Below are positions 1 through 8,427 of a stretch of 64,000 bases of DNA, piece by piece. Source of the DNA: Nodosilinea nodulosa PCC 7104 (GTDB lineage: Bacteria; Cyanobacteriota; Cyanobacteriia; Phormidesmidales; Phormidesmidaceae). The stretch lies in contig NZ_JH976537.1 of the NCBI RefSeq assembly GCF_000309385.1, forward strand, positions 833,426-897,425, written 5' to 3'. Within the stretch, counting starts at the first letter, position 1. Every line of letters starts with the position of its first letter. The notes below the pieces were generated by a model. That model did not search any database. It worked only from the letters and a program-made list of their open reading frames with translations, and was not told the DNA's origin. A program made the position numbers and the translations under genes.

Positions 1-102
1 GCGGGGCCAGCCAAAACTTTGCCTCCGGCCGCAAACCGCGCCCCGTGGCAGGAAACAGCTGGGCAGCAGCCCAGCCACCGAACCAAGGCCTATCCACTAT
101 AA
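1..102 (+). CDS. possible 3' end of an unidentified gene (partial)
   Basis: Frame 1 is open from the window edge to a TAA at 100-102 and encodes 33 residues rich in Pro and Ala. Codons favour G/C in the third position, as in neighbouring genes, and a strong hairpin follows 25 bases after the stop, as expected at a gene end. The peptide belongs to no family I recognise. It may equally be chance reading through GC-rich DNA. Confidence 0.3.
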   Translation, partial: AGPAKTLPPAANRAPWQETAGQQPSHRTKAYPL

Positions 103-127
103 AAAGATTCTGCGATCCATAACTAAT

Positions 128-162
128 GCAGCGTCAGCCCTAATTCTTAGGGCTGACGCTGC
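128..162. terminator. perfect 16-bp stem hairpin
   Basis: The arms 128-143 and 147-162 are perfect reverse complements around a TTC loop. No T-run follows on either strand, so it is not a textbook intrinsic terminator, but its place just after the possible gene end at 102 suits transcript ending or 3'-end protection. It could also be a small palindromic repeat. Confidence 0.4.
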
Positions 163-210
163 ACTAGTACTCTGAGGCAGAAGTTTAGGGACTATTTCTG
201 CAAGCCAGAG

Positions 211-242
211 AGCTGGGGAGCTGAGGAGCTGGGGAGGCTGGG
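211..242. repeat. four tandem 8-bp units of AGCTGGGG type
   Basis: Units at 211, 219, 227 and 235 read AGCTGGGG, AGCTGAGG, AGCTGGGG and AGGCTGGG. The array lies just 5' of the truncated PRC-barrel fragment, like the G-rich repeats beside the broken acetyltransferase near 62140. Confidence 0.6.
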
Positions 243-257
243 AAAATTGATGCACGC

Positions 258-398
258 ATGGTCGATCGCACTAGTGGACACATCACCCATTTAGTCATGA
301 GCAAAGGACCTTTTTGGCATCATCAGGATGTGGCAGTGCCCATTTCAGTGATCGGACAGATCGGGGAGCATTACATTGATTTGACCGTGGATAAATAG
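258..398 (+). pseudogene. PRC-barrel domain protein fragment
   Basis: The frame reads MVDRTSGHITHLVMSKG, continues through a PVSVIGQI-like strand (here VPISVIGQIGE), and ends in IDLTVDK and a TAG at 396-398. This matches the usual PRC-barrel/DUF2171 pattern of VDR.TGHVTHLV, an acidic or aromatic turn, a PVS.I..I strand and a short final strand. Only about 46 codons remain, there is no ribosome-binding site, and the frame runs back into octamer repeats and a TGA at 222. I read it as the last part of a decayed gene for a small PRC-barrel protein. It could instead be a functional mini-protein starting at 258, which is less likely. Confidence 0.55.
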
Positions 399-803
399 GC
401 GATCGCAGATCTAACCCACAATTCCAGCGCGTCAATTTCACACAGCTGGCTGTCAATGCCAGGAGGTTAGCCACAGCGCAATTTTTCTCGACCGGAGCCG
501 GAGAAGACAAGTAGATTGCCGACATTGTTGTGCAGATATATTTCTGGCCAGCGAGAGGAATTTCAAGCCTCAGCGATTGGCTGAGATATCGAGTGTACTG
601 CAGAGGAATTGAGGTATGACATAGACATAGTTCATCTACTCACGCTCGAAGTTAGATTAATCCTGTGGGCAAATTATTCTTCTGTCCATATACTCTTGTT
701 TGCTGGGAAAATAAGCATCCTATTTACGCGCAATAAATCGCTCTTATTATCAGACATTTTATTGGACATTTTTCGCTGAAAAAAGATTAAAAACTTTGAT
801 ATT
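399..803. other. non-coding stretch upstream of the amt promoter
   Basis: AT-richer than its surroundings, with stop codons in all frames and no convincing gene, RNA or repeat. Confidence 0.5.
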
Positions 804-846
804 GTGACTCGATATACAGTAATTCGGATGCCCTGCAAAATAATGT
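804..846 (+). promoter_or_regulatory. NtcA-activated promoter of amt
   Basis: GTG-N8-TAC at 804-817 is one base from the NtcA consensus GTA-N8-TAC. It is followed after 23 bases by TAATGT (841-846), fitting the TAN3T -10 box. That spacing is the established architecture of class II NtcA-activated promoters in cyanobacteria, and amt genes are classic NtcA targets. The amt start lies about 70 bases downstream of the -10 box. No other candidate promoter stands out between 600 and 919. Confidence 0.65.
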
Positions 847-919
847 AATTTCATTCTAGATAAACGTTTTTCAAGAAAGTTTTGTCTAGAAAACCTAAAC
901 AATTCTGCTGGTATTCTCT

Positions 920-2263
920 ATGTCTGCCGTGCTTTTTTCTGTTTCGGTAATGTCTTGTGATCTGGCTCAGGTTGGTGCTAGTGCTATTAGCTCAGGCGAT
1001 ACTACCTGGATGCTAATAGCTACAGGCTTAGTTCTGCTGATGACCCCTGGACTGGCTTTTTTCTACGGAGGGCTGGTTCGATCGGGCAACGTGCTCAACA
1101 CGATGATGATGAGCCTGGTTGCCATGGCGATGATTGGCGTCACCTGGTGTTTATGGGGATATAGCCTGGCCTTTGATGTCAACATCGATGCCAACCATCC
1201 CTTTGGACAGGGTATTCAGGCCTATATCGGGGGGTTAAACTGGCTATTTCTCAATCATGTAACGGCTACAGAACCCGACCCAATTGGGTATGCGCCGACT
1301 ATTCCCCATCAGTTGTTTATGGCCTATCAACTGACCTTTGCGATTATTACCCCGGCTTTAATTGCGGGCGCTATCGTTGAAAGGATGAGCTTTAAGGCTT
1401 ACTTTTGGTTTCTGCTGCTGTGGTCCACGTTTCTATACCCTCCCCTGGCCCACTGGGTCTGGGGTAAAGGCTGGATTGGGGCCAGGGGAGTGCTCGACTT
1501 TGCTGGCGGTACCGTGGTTCATATTAGCTCTGGCGTTGCCGCTGTTGTCGCTGCCTACGTCATTGGCCCCCGGCGAAACTTTACCTCCCAGTCCCATACC
1601 CCCCACAACGTTCCCTTTGTGCTGCTGGGCATCGGGCTGCTCTGGTTTGGTTGGTTTGGGTTTAACGGGGGCAGCGCCCTGGCCTCAGGGCCTTTGGCCA
1701 CGGTGGCTTTGGTCAACACCTTAATCGCCACCTCGGCGGCGGGGCTAACCTGGCTGCTGGTGGAATGGATACTGAAGGGTAAGCCTACGGCGATTGGGAT
1801 TGCCAGCGGATTTCTGGCGGGCCTAGTTGGGATCACCCCGGCAGCTGGGTTTGTGCTGCCCTTAGGAGCAATTTTAATTGGGTCACTTACCTCGGTCGGC
1901 TGCTTTTATGCCGTTACGCTGCGAGCCAAATTAAAGTTTGATGATTCTCTGGATACTTTCCCAATCCATGGCGTTGGCGGTACGTTGGGCGCGCTCCTAA
2001 CCGGTATTTTTGCTACGAAGCAAGCCAACGATGCTGGCAGTGATGGCCTATTGTTTGGCCATCCAGAACTGGTGCTGACGCAGCTGGTAGGCGTAGCGGC
2101 TACCTACATATTTGTAGGGGTGGGTACCTTTGTGCTCCTAAAGCTTTTGGCTATGGTTATGCCCCTGAGAGTTGAGTCGGATACAGAGCTGAAAGGGTTA
2201 GATGTGCCTGAACATGGGGAGGAAGCCTATGGGGTAGATTTAGGATCCCAAACGGGTTTTTAG
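920..2263 (+). CDS. amt: ammonium transporter (Amt/MEP/Rh family)
   Basis: This 447-residue integral membrane protein should carry ammonium across the cytoplasmic membrane as a trimer. The Amt signatures are present in order: the N-terminal TPGLAFFYGGLVR motif, DFAGGTVVHISSG with the first pore histidine, and FPIHGVGGTLGALLTGIF with the second. About eleven membrane segments are visible, and the length is normal for the family. The ATG at 920 has no strong Shine-Dalgarno sequence. A second ATG ten codons later would give a shorter N-terminus. The upstream NtcA-type promoter implies induction under nitrogen shortage, and the ntcA gene lies 23 kb away in the same window. The family call is secure; the exact paralogue is not decided. 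Confidence 0.95.
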   Translation: MSAVLFSVSVMSCDLAQVGASAISSGDTTWMLIATGLVLLMTPGLAFFYGGLVRSGNVLNTMMMSLVAMAMIGVTWCLWGYSLAFDVNIDANHPFGQGIQAYIGGLNWLFLNHVTATEPDPIGYAPTIPHQLFMAYQLTFAIITPALIAGAIVERMSFKAYFWFLLLWSTFLYPPLAHWVWGKGWIGARGVLDFAGGTVVHISSGVAAVVAAYVIGPRRNFTSQSHTPHNVPFVLLGIGLLWFGWFGFNGGSALASGPLATVALVNTLIATSAAGLTWLLVEWILKGKPTAIGIASGFLAGLVGITPAAGFVLPLGAILIGSLTSVGCFYAVTLRAKLKFDDSLDTFPIHGVGGTLGALLTGIFATKQANDAGSDGLLFGHPELVLTQLVGVAATYIFVGVGTFVLLKLLAMVMPLRVESDTELKGLDVPEHGEEAYGVDLGSQTGF

Positions 2264-2347
2264 GTTTGCTGAGGTCCTAAGGCAGAAATCTCTAAACCTA
2301 GTCGAGGAGCAGGCAGTGCCTGGGCTGGGTTTGCTGCGATCGCATCG

Positions 2348-2453
2348 CTATAGCAATAGTCACGTTGGTTAGGATATCCAGAAATCCTGTGGACGTTCAA
2401 ACGTTTGAACGTCCATAGGCGACATGTCTCAACCAGACAGGCTACAGCCATAG
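2348..2453. repeat. 106-bp imperfect palindromic repeat, copy A
   Basis: The element starts CTATAG and ends CCATAG. Its core at 2390-2415 is a perfect 26-bp palindrome centred on AAACGTTT. Most of its length matches copy B at 39241-39346, including TTGGTTAGGAYATCCAGAAA on the left and the CAGACAGGCTACAGC-type right arm. It occupies most of the gene-free stretch 2264-2583. One arm base pair differs from copy B in a compensatory way. Confidence 0.75.
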
Positions 2454-2583
2454 CATGGGCTAAGCCCCATGGCGTTTCCTAAGCCTGAAACCTGTTGAGG
2501 GATGGGCCAGCTTGTCTAGACGGGAGGTGAATTTTTGGCTCCATGCCTTACAGAGTGAGAGACGCTATGGTGGCTGATGCATT

Positions 2584-2866
2584 ATGAGCAGAAAAAAGCT
2601 GCGCTATCCGGCAGCCCGCTACCTGCCGCTGTTCGTGGGCATCGTCTTGGCGGCGATCGCCGTGGGTGCCATAGTCCATCAGCTTCAGGATTATAGCTAC
2701 CAGGATATTGTCAACAGTCTGCGATCGCTGCCCGCCGCCCAGGTAAGACAGGCGATCGCCTGCACTGGGCTGGGCTACCTGGCCATGACCGGCTACGACA
2801 CCCTGGGCTTTGTGCATCTCCGTCAGCGGCTAGCCTACGGCAAGATTGCCCTCACCGCGTTTATTA
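2584..2866 (+). pseudogene. lysylphosphatidylglycerol synthase TM-family membrane protein, 5' part
   Basis: This is the first 94 codons of a UPF0104/LPG-synthase transmembrane-domain gene: a basic N-terminus, a membrane helix at about residues 13-32, then a second hydrophobic segment. An IS1634-family element at 2867 cuts the gene, and translation would run into the IS and stop at 2890-2892. Removing the IS and one copy of the 6-bp duplication rejoins this part in frame with 4667-5343 (A-F-I | S-C-A-F-T-N-T) to give a 319-residue protein. The gene was therefore intact until recently. The family covers membrane proteins related to MprF N-terminal domains; the substrate of this one is unknown. 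Confidence 0.85.
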
Positions 2867-4660
2867 CTCACGGTTCGCTCATTTTTAAATGAGGTCAGCC
2901 AATTGGGATAGGTTAGGGCTATGGATACCCCCCTAACCGTTATCACCGAACGGGTTGACGATATTCCCCTGTTGCTGGCCCAACTGCAGCGGATGGACGT
3001 GCAACCCCTGCTCGACGACTACTTTCCGACCCATGGGAACTGGCAGGGGCTCAGCTTAGGCCATGTGGTGATAGTTTGGCTGAGCCACATTTTGTCCCAA
3101 GCGGATCACCGGTTAAACCCCGTGCAGGCCTGGGTAGAGCGACATCAGGAAACCTTGCAACAGGGCTTGCAGCAACCGGTTCGCGCCCTTGACCTGAGTG
3201 ACGACCGCCTAGAAAGCGTGTTGCGATATCTCAGTGATGATGCCCAATGGGCGTTGTTTGAACCGGCGTTGAATCAGCGTCAGATTCAGGTGTATGACCT
3301 GCACCCCAAACGGCTGCGTCTGGATAGTACCAGCGTCAGCGGGGATTGGACGGTCAATGAGTCAGGGCTGTTCCAATATGGCCATAGCAAAGACCATCGC
3401 CCCGACCTGCCCCAACTGAAGCTGATGCTGGCGACGCTAGATCCGCTGGGGCTACCGATAGCGACCGAGATTGTCTCCGGGCAGCGCGCCGACGACCCGC
3501 TCTACATTCCGGCCATCGGGCAGGTGCGTCAGACCCTCAGTCAGTCTGGGTTGCTCTACGTGGGTGACAGCAAGATGGCCAGTCTAGCGACCCGTTGCTT
3601 TCTCCAGGCCACAGGCGATTACTATCTCTGTCCGCTCGGTGGGACTCAACTCAAGGCGGAGGCGATGCAGGCCTACCTAGACCCAGTGGAGCAAGGGGCC
3701 GTTGAGTTGCAGGAGATTCACTACGACTATGCCGACGGTCACACCGCGCTGATTGCCCGAGGCTATGAGCAGACCCAGACCCGCACAGGAGAATGGGACG
3801 GACACACCTGGACGTGGTCAGAGCGGCAATTGGTCGTGTACTCCTTGGCTTATGCTCAATCCGCCCAGCAGGCCTTCCAAGCTCGACTTGAGCACGCCCA
3901 GACGGCCTTAGCGGCGCTCAACCAATCGGGGCGCGGCCAGAAAGCCTTTCCCGATGAGGTCGCCTTAGCGCAAGCCGCCGAGGCGATTCTCACCCGCTAC
4001 CGGGTCAAGGCCTACGTTCAACTCACCTACTCACAACAGGTGGAGCAACACGCTGTGCGTCGCTACCGGGACCGCCCGGCTCGGATGGTGGAGCACCGTC
4101 GATTCCAGGTGAATGGCACCCTAGAAACTGAGGCCATCAACCAGCAGATGCAAACCTTGGGCTGGCGGGTCTATGTCACCAATCATCCCGCAGCGGCATT
4201 ATCGTTGCCTCAAGCCGTGACGGTCTACCGCCAAGAATATCTGGTGGAGCACAGCTTTAGCCGACTCAAAGGGCATCCCCTCTCCCTCTCCCCGATGTAC
4301 TTACAGCGTGAAGACCATATCAAGGGATTAATTCGCTTACTCTCGATGGGGTTGCGGCTGTTAACGCTGGTGGAGTTTCAGATGCGTCAAGCCTTAGCTG
4401 GTCACCAAGAAACCCTCTCAGGGCTATATATCGGTAATCCCAAGCGGGCGACGGCACGTCCGACAGCCGAATTACTGTTGGCCAGTTTTCGCGACATTAC
4501 TCTAGTCATGGTGAATGCACGAGGGCAGACCTATGCCCATCTGACGGAGCTGACGCCTTTACAGCAGCAGATCTTAAAGGCTCTCAACTTCCCGGTAAGT
4601 ATTTACACCCTGCTGGGGCCCGTATCTGACGAACCACCTTAGAAATGAGCGAACCGGGAG
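2867..4660. mobile_element. IS1634-family insertion sequence, complete
   Basis: The element is 1794 bp. Its 18-bp ends, CTCACGGTTCGCTCATTT at the left and the complement of CTCCCGGTTCGCTCATTT at the right, differ at one position. It is flanked by a direct 6-bp target duplication TTATTA at 2861-2866 and 4661-4666. It carries one transposase gene filling nearly the whole length. Both ends, the duplication and the transposase are intact, so it looks recently inserted and possibly active. Confidence 0.93.
2921..4642 (+). CDS. IS1634-family DDE transposase
   Basis: This 573-residue protein catalyses cut-and-paste transposition of the surrounding element. The N-terminus has the DUF4277 block usual in this family (ERVDDIPLLLAQLQ, then GNWQGLSLG). 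The catalytic acidic residues appear to be D135 in RLDSTSVSGDW, D216 in YVGDSKMAS and E443 in YRQEYLVEHSFSRLKG, with the long insertion between the second and third typical of the IS4 superfamily. The ATG at 2921 is preceded by TTAGGGCT, a close but usable Shine-Dalgarno. The frame is uninterrupted. Transcription probably starts within the left IS end or reads through from the host gene. Confidence 0.93.
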   Translation: MDTPLTVITERVDDIPLLLAQLQRMDVQPLLDDYFPTHGNWQGLSLGHVVIVWLSHILSQADHRLNPVQAWVERHQETLQQGLQQPVRALDLSDDRLESVLRYLSDDAQWALFEPALNQRQIQVYDLHPKRLRLDSTSVSGDWTVNESGLFQYGHSKDHRPDLPQLKLMLATLDPLGLPIATEIVSGQRADDPLYIPAIGQVRQTLSQSGLLYVGDSKMASLATRCFLQATGDYYLCPLGGTQLKAEAMQAYLDPVEQGAVELQEIHYDYADGHTALIARGYEQTQTRTGEWDGHTWTWSERQLVVYSLAYAQSAQQAFQARLEHAQTALAALNQSGRGQKAFPDEVALAQAAEAILTRYRVKAYVQLTYSQQVEQHAVRRYRDRPARMVEHRRFQVNGTLETEAINQQMQTLGWRVYVTNHPAAALSLPQAVTVYRQEYLVEHSFSRLKGHPLSLSPMYLQREDHIKGLIRLLSMGLRLLTLVEFQMRQALAGHQETLSGLYIGNPKRATARPTAELLLASFRDITLVMVNARGQTYAHLTELTPLQQQILKALNFPVSIYTLLGPVSDEPP

Positions 4661-5343
4661 TTATTAGCTGTGCTTTTACCAACACCATTGGTTTCGCCCT
4701 GCTCACGGGCAGCGCCATTCGCTATCGGTTCTACTCAAATTGGGGAATTTCTGCGATCGCGATCGCCCAAATCATTGCTTTTACCAACCTTAGCTTTTGG
4801 CTCGGGCTGCTGGCCGTAGGGGGTGTCTCGTTTCTGGCGGCCCCCTTTCAGATTCCAGCTCAGCTGCACCTGCCGTTTCACTCGACCTACGGGTTGGGGC
4901 TGATATTTGCAGTTTTGATTGCGCTCTATCTAACCGCGAGTGGCACCCTTCGCGGAACGCTGACCCTCAAAACGCAACCGCTACGGCTGCCTAAATTCAA
5001 CATCGCCCTGGCCCAAATTGTGGTTTCGAGCCTCGACTGGAGCCTAGCCGCCGCCACCCTCTACAGCCTGCTGCCGCAGACGCCTGGGCTAACCTTTCTC
5101 GCCTTCCTGAAGATTTACCTCCTGGCCATGGCGGCAGGGGTTTTAAGCAACGTGCCGGGCGGCTTGGGGGTGTTTGAAACCGTGGTGATTTTGCTGCTAT
5201 CGGCTCAATTTTCGCCCGCTGCTGTTTTAGCCTCGCTGCTGGCCTATCGCGGGATTTATTATTTTTTGCCGCTGACAGGAGCGATCTTGCTTCTGGGCAT
5301 CCACGAGGTCTCTAAACAACTCCAGCGCAGCCGTCAATCCTAG
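4661..5343 (+). pseudogene. lysylphosphatidylglycerol synthase TM-family membrane protein, 3' part
   Basis: After the right target duplication the host gene resumes with SCAFTNTIGFALLTGSAIRYR, a segment well conserved in UPF0104/LPG-synthase TM proteins, and then NVPGGLGVFETVV near the end. Several hydrophobic helices follow and the stop is at 5341-5343. An ATG formed at the IS boundary (4645) keeps the frame open, so a 232-residue C-terminal piece could be made, but it lacks the first helices. A short relic of a second copy of the same gene end lies at 7678-7755. Confidence 0.85.
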
Positions 5344-5519
5344 CGCCGGTCAGGGGGCGCGCTTTAGCTGGGGAACTGGCCGCTGGCACCCCCTCAATCG
5401 CCGTAAGGATTTGACTAGCGACATAGGAACAACCGAAAACCTCCAATTACCTCATACAACCTTTGGGCATCCACAGTCTGGATACCGCCACGTCATACCC
5501 TGGGCCGCGATGCAGTAGG

Positions 5520-7226
5520 TCAAGACTGAACCCCATGAAACGCGGCTAGGGCCTCTTCCAGATGATTAAAAAAGTGATGGGCGCCGATTATAGCCGATAG
5601 ACCATCCTGGTCAAATTGATCTTTCACGTCAGGCAACAGACCCGACACCACAAACGCCACATGCTGGGCTGACAGCGCTTTAACCACCTCACGCAGGGTC
5701 AGGGAAGCCGAGTAGTCGATTTCAGTAATGGCGCGGGCCTCCAGAATGAACCAATTTATAGGGGATGCCGCGCTTTTGACCAGGGTTTGAACCTCCTCTG
5801 AGAAGAAGGTGGCATTGGCATAAAACAAATCTCGACTGAATCGGTAAATAATCAGTCCAGGGGCTGAAACCGCTCCTCGACTCACCGGCATAGCCTGCCA
5901 AAGGCGCTGGTCGCTGGGGATGATAATGGCAGAGTGGGGCCTGTAGCTATGGCGCACATGCAGGATTAGAGACAATGTGATAGCTAACAAAATGCCAGCT
6001 TCAACCCCAATCAATACGACCGTCAAGGCCGTAATCACCGCCAGGTAAAACTCCTCCCGATGAGTCTTGAAGATCGATCGCATTCCCTCCAGGTCAATTA
6101 ATTTCAGCCCAATTAGAAACACGATGGCGGATAGAACGACATTGGGGAGATAGCTGATCGGTCGAGTCAAAAACACAATCACCATCAGCACCACGACCAC
6201 CGTTACCAGCTGCGCGACCTGGCTGCGCCCCCCGGCTGTATCGACGATTTCGGTCTTGGTGGGGCTGCCGTTGACCACAAAAGTTCCGGTCAACCCCGCC
6301 GCCAGATTGGCCGCCGCCAGGCCTTGCAGGTCAATGTTCTCCTGAAAGGCCTCGGTGTAGCGAAAGGCATAGGCCCGCGAGGTAGCGGCACTCTGGGCGA
6401 TAATCACCAGACAGCAGGATAGGGCGATGCTCAATATCTGCGGGGTGGCATGCAGGGAAACGGCTGGCCATCCTAACGAGGGCAATCCGCTGGGAATCGC
6501 TCCCACCACCGTCACGCCATGGTGGGCAAAGTCAAATCGCCAGCTGGCGAGAATCGCCCCCACGACGGCGAGTAACGCGCCCGGAAATTTGGGAGCCAGC
6601 CGATTGCAGAGCAGGATGGTGATCAGGGTGATGGCGGCAACCAGCAGAGTCAAGGGGGTAGCGTGGGGCAATCCAGCCAGAAAACGGCTAATTTGCTGAA
6701 CCGGGCTATGCCCTCCGTCGCTGAGGTCTATCAACCCGGGCAGTTGCCCAACGGCCACCTGAATGCCCACCCCGGTTAAAAACCCGACGAGAACGGTGCG
6801 GGAGAGAAAGTCGGCCAAAAACCCCAGCCGAAACAGTCGGGCCAGCAGCAAAAATCCTGCCGCCAGTATCGCCACCAGCTGGGCCAGGGCTAAATAGTCA
6901 GCACTATTCGGTGACGCCAATGGAGACAGACCCGCCGCTAAAATGGCCGCCGTTGCAGAGTCGGCGGCCACGACGAGATGACGGGAAGACCCCAATAGGG
7001 CAAATACCAGGGCTGGCAGCAGCAGGGTATAGAGGCCAGTGGCGATCGGGGTGCCAGCAATCTTCGTATATCCCATCACCTCGGGAATGCCAATGGCCGC
7101 CAGCACAATACCCGCCATAATGTTGCTGCCCAGGGCCGCAGGCGTGAAGGGAAGAATGCCCTGGAGCAGTGGCCATTGAAAATTAGCGAAAGCGGCGGCA
7201 GATCTCTGGTTTCGGGATTTTTTCAT
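5520..7226 (-). CDS. SulP-family inorganic anion transporter with STAS domain
   Basis: At 568 residues the length and order are normal for SulP/SLC26 carriers. The membrane domain covers about residues 20-420 and includes GYTKIAGTPIATGLYTLL and NGSPTKTEIVDTAGGRSQ. A cytoplasmic STAS domain follows at about 445-560 (GLIIYRFSRDLFYANA, then LEARAITEIDYSA). The substrate could be sulfate, bicarbonate or another anion; the sequence does not decide, and it should not be called BicA on this evidence. The start ATG at 7226 has no clear Shine-Dalgarno. It lies convergent to the IS-disrupted membrane gene and has no operon partner. Confidence 0.88.
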   Translation of the reverse strand: MKKSRNQRSAAAFANFQWPLLQGILPFTPAALGSNIMAGIVLAAIGIPEVMGYTKIAGTPIATGLYTLLLPALVFALLGSSRHLVVAADSATAAILAAGLSPLASPNSADYLALAQLVAILAAGFLLLARLFRLGFLADFLSRTVLVGFLTGVGIQVAVGQLPGLIDLSDGGHSPVQQISRFLAGLPHATPLTLLVAAITLITILLCNRLAPKFPGALLAVVGAILASWRFDFAHHGVTVVGAIPSGLPSLGWPAVSLHATPQILSIALSCCLVIIAQSAATSRAYAFRYTEAFQENIDLQGLAAANLAAGLTGTFVVNGSPTKTEIVDTAGGRSQVAQLVTVVVVLMVIVFLTRPISYLPNVVLSAIVFLIGLKLIDLEGMRSIFKTHREEFYLAVITALTVVLIGVEAGILLAITLSLILHVRHSYRPHSAIIIPSDQRLWQAMPVSRGAVSAPGLIIYRFSRDLFYANATFFSEEVQTLVKSAASPINWFILEARAITEIDYSASLTLREVVKALSAQHVAFVVSGLLPDVKDQFDQDGLSAIIGAHHFFNHLEEALAAFHGVQS

Positions 7227-7971
7227 GGGTGATGTAGAAGTCCTCGTGGAACAAGCTTACAGCTCGGCAAGCGGCCGCCCCCCTCCTATCCCAGCTGCGG
7301 CTAACCCCTGACCATTGAAGCAGAATGAGATCAGAGGCAGGGCAGTTGATAGGTTGTGTCGCGAGGCCTGGAATTAACCGGCCTTAAGAAATTGATAGGT
7401 CTTAGCTATGACGCCAGCAGTAGAGAGATTACCGCAAGACCGCGATCGCACCGTCCACTGGAAACGTTAGGGGCCGGATCTGAGCGATCGGCACTGGGGC
7501 ACGGTAAGGGAAGACTACAGCGCCACCGGGGCCGCTTAGGGTTTATTTTCCCCACGACTAGGCGCGGCCCACCAGACGAGCTGGACAGGTCTATTAGCGA
7601 ATTTGATCAGGAGTAGGCCTGTCTAGCTGTAGCGGTCTGGATCAAAAGCAAATAATACTGAATCAGCACCATCCGAGGTCTTTGAAACGGTGGTGATTTT
7701 GCCGCTATCGGCCCCACTATCACCCGCAGCTATTCTGGCCTTTCTACCGGCCTAGATACAATTAGACATACAACTGACATGACATTGGCATACCATTAGC
7801 CTAATGTGATAGCCAAGATTTAAGAGTCATACATCCCTTCGGTGGTCTCTATCGCAACCTATCCTGCTTCGCCACAGTTGGCTATCAATCGCTCCAGATT
7901 GTATCCATCATAGGCAATGCAATAGAAACTATGGACTCTTTGAATCCCACCGTTGTTATTTGGGAACATCC
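7227..7971. other. gene-poor stretch with relic sequence
   Basis: Between the divergent SulP and peptidoglycan-binding genes there is no convincing intact gene. An 86-codon frame at 7356-7616 has no start signal and no recognisable content. The only interpretable item is the gene-end relic at 7678-7755. Confidence 0.5.
7678..7755 (+). pseudogene. relic of a second LPG-synthase TM-family gene
   Basis: The frame VFETVVILPLSAPLSPAA continues to a TAG at 7753-7755. It matches codon for codon the end of the IS-split gene at about 5170-5245 (VFETVVILLLSAQFSPAA), with scattered substitutions in DNA and protein. Only about 25 codons survive. It is a decayed paralogue or a partial duplication now separated from the parent by the SulP gene. 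Confidence 0.75.
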
Positions 7972-8427
7972 ATGATGAATCATCCAAATCGCGCCACTCG
8001 CTGGCTAACTTTATCTCTACTGGGGTTAGCCTCCACAGCTACAGTTTTGGCCGGTGGGGTTGCCGCTAGGGCAGCCGCTCTGCCCAACCATACGGCTATA
8101 CCCACTATGGCCGCGCCTACGCAAACCCATCCTATGGCTGCACCTATGCAAAGCGCTAGGCCGGCGGTTTCACCTACGACAGAAGCCATGGCTTCCTTGA
8201 GCCATTACTCACCTCAAACCGCTCCAACCCTCAGAGTAGGTAGCCATGGCCAGGCGGTTAAAGATGTTCAGGCCAAACTAGAACAGGAGAAACTCTATAC
8301 TGCCAGCATTGATGGTGTGTATGGTTCAAATACTCAGCAAGCGGTGAAAACCTTCCAGCGAAATCATCACTTGACCCCAGATGGCATCATCGGTCATCGA
8401 ACCTGGGCTGCTCTCGTTAACAGCTAA
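7972..8427 (+). CDS. secreted peptidoglycan-binding domain protein
   Basis: The protein is about 151 residues. The N-terminus has a basic patch (NHPNRATRW) and a hydrophobic helix (LTLSLLGLASTATVLAGGVA) ending in ARAAA, a likely signal peptide. An Ala/Pro/Thr-rich linker follows, with two repeats of a HPMAAPMQ-like segment. The C-terminal 65 residues are a PG_binding_1 domain: LRVGSHGQAVKDVQAKL, then DGVYGSNTQQAVKTFQ and DGIIGHRTWAAL. It probably binds cell-wall glycan in the periplasm, with no catalytic domain of its own. I chose ATG 7972 because GGGA lies eight bases upstream; a TTG at 7960 would add four residues. Confidence 0.85.
   Translation: MMNHPNRATRWLTLSLLGLASTATVLAGGVAARAAALPNHTAIPTMAAPTQTHPMAAPMQSARPAVSPTTEAMASLSHYSPQTAPTLRVGSHGQAVKDVQAKLEQEKLYTASIDGVYGSNTQQAVKTFQRNHHLTPDGIIGHRTWAALVNS

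Noticed and set aside
295-525. 76-codon minus-strand open frame
   Set aside because: It is antisense to the PRC-barrel fragment, has no ribosome-binding site, and its translation shows no family.
613-626. GTATGACATAGACA as NtcA site
   Set aside because: The right half is ACA rather than TAC, and no -10 box is properly spaced; the GTG-N8-TAC at 804 fits better.
7356-7616. 86-codon plus-strand open frame
   Set aside because: No start signal, no protein-like pattern, surrounded by relic DNA.
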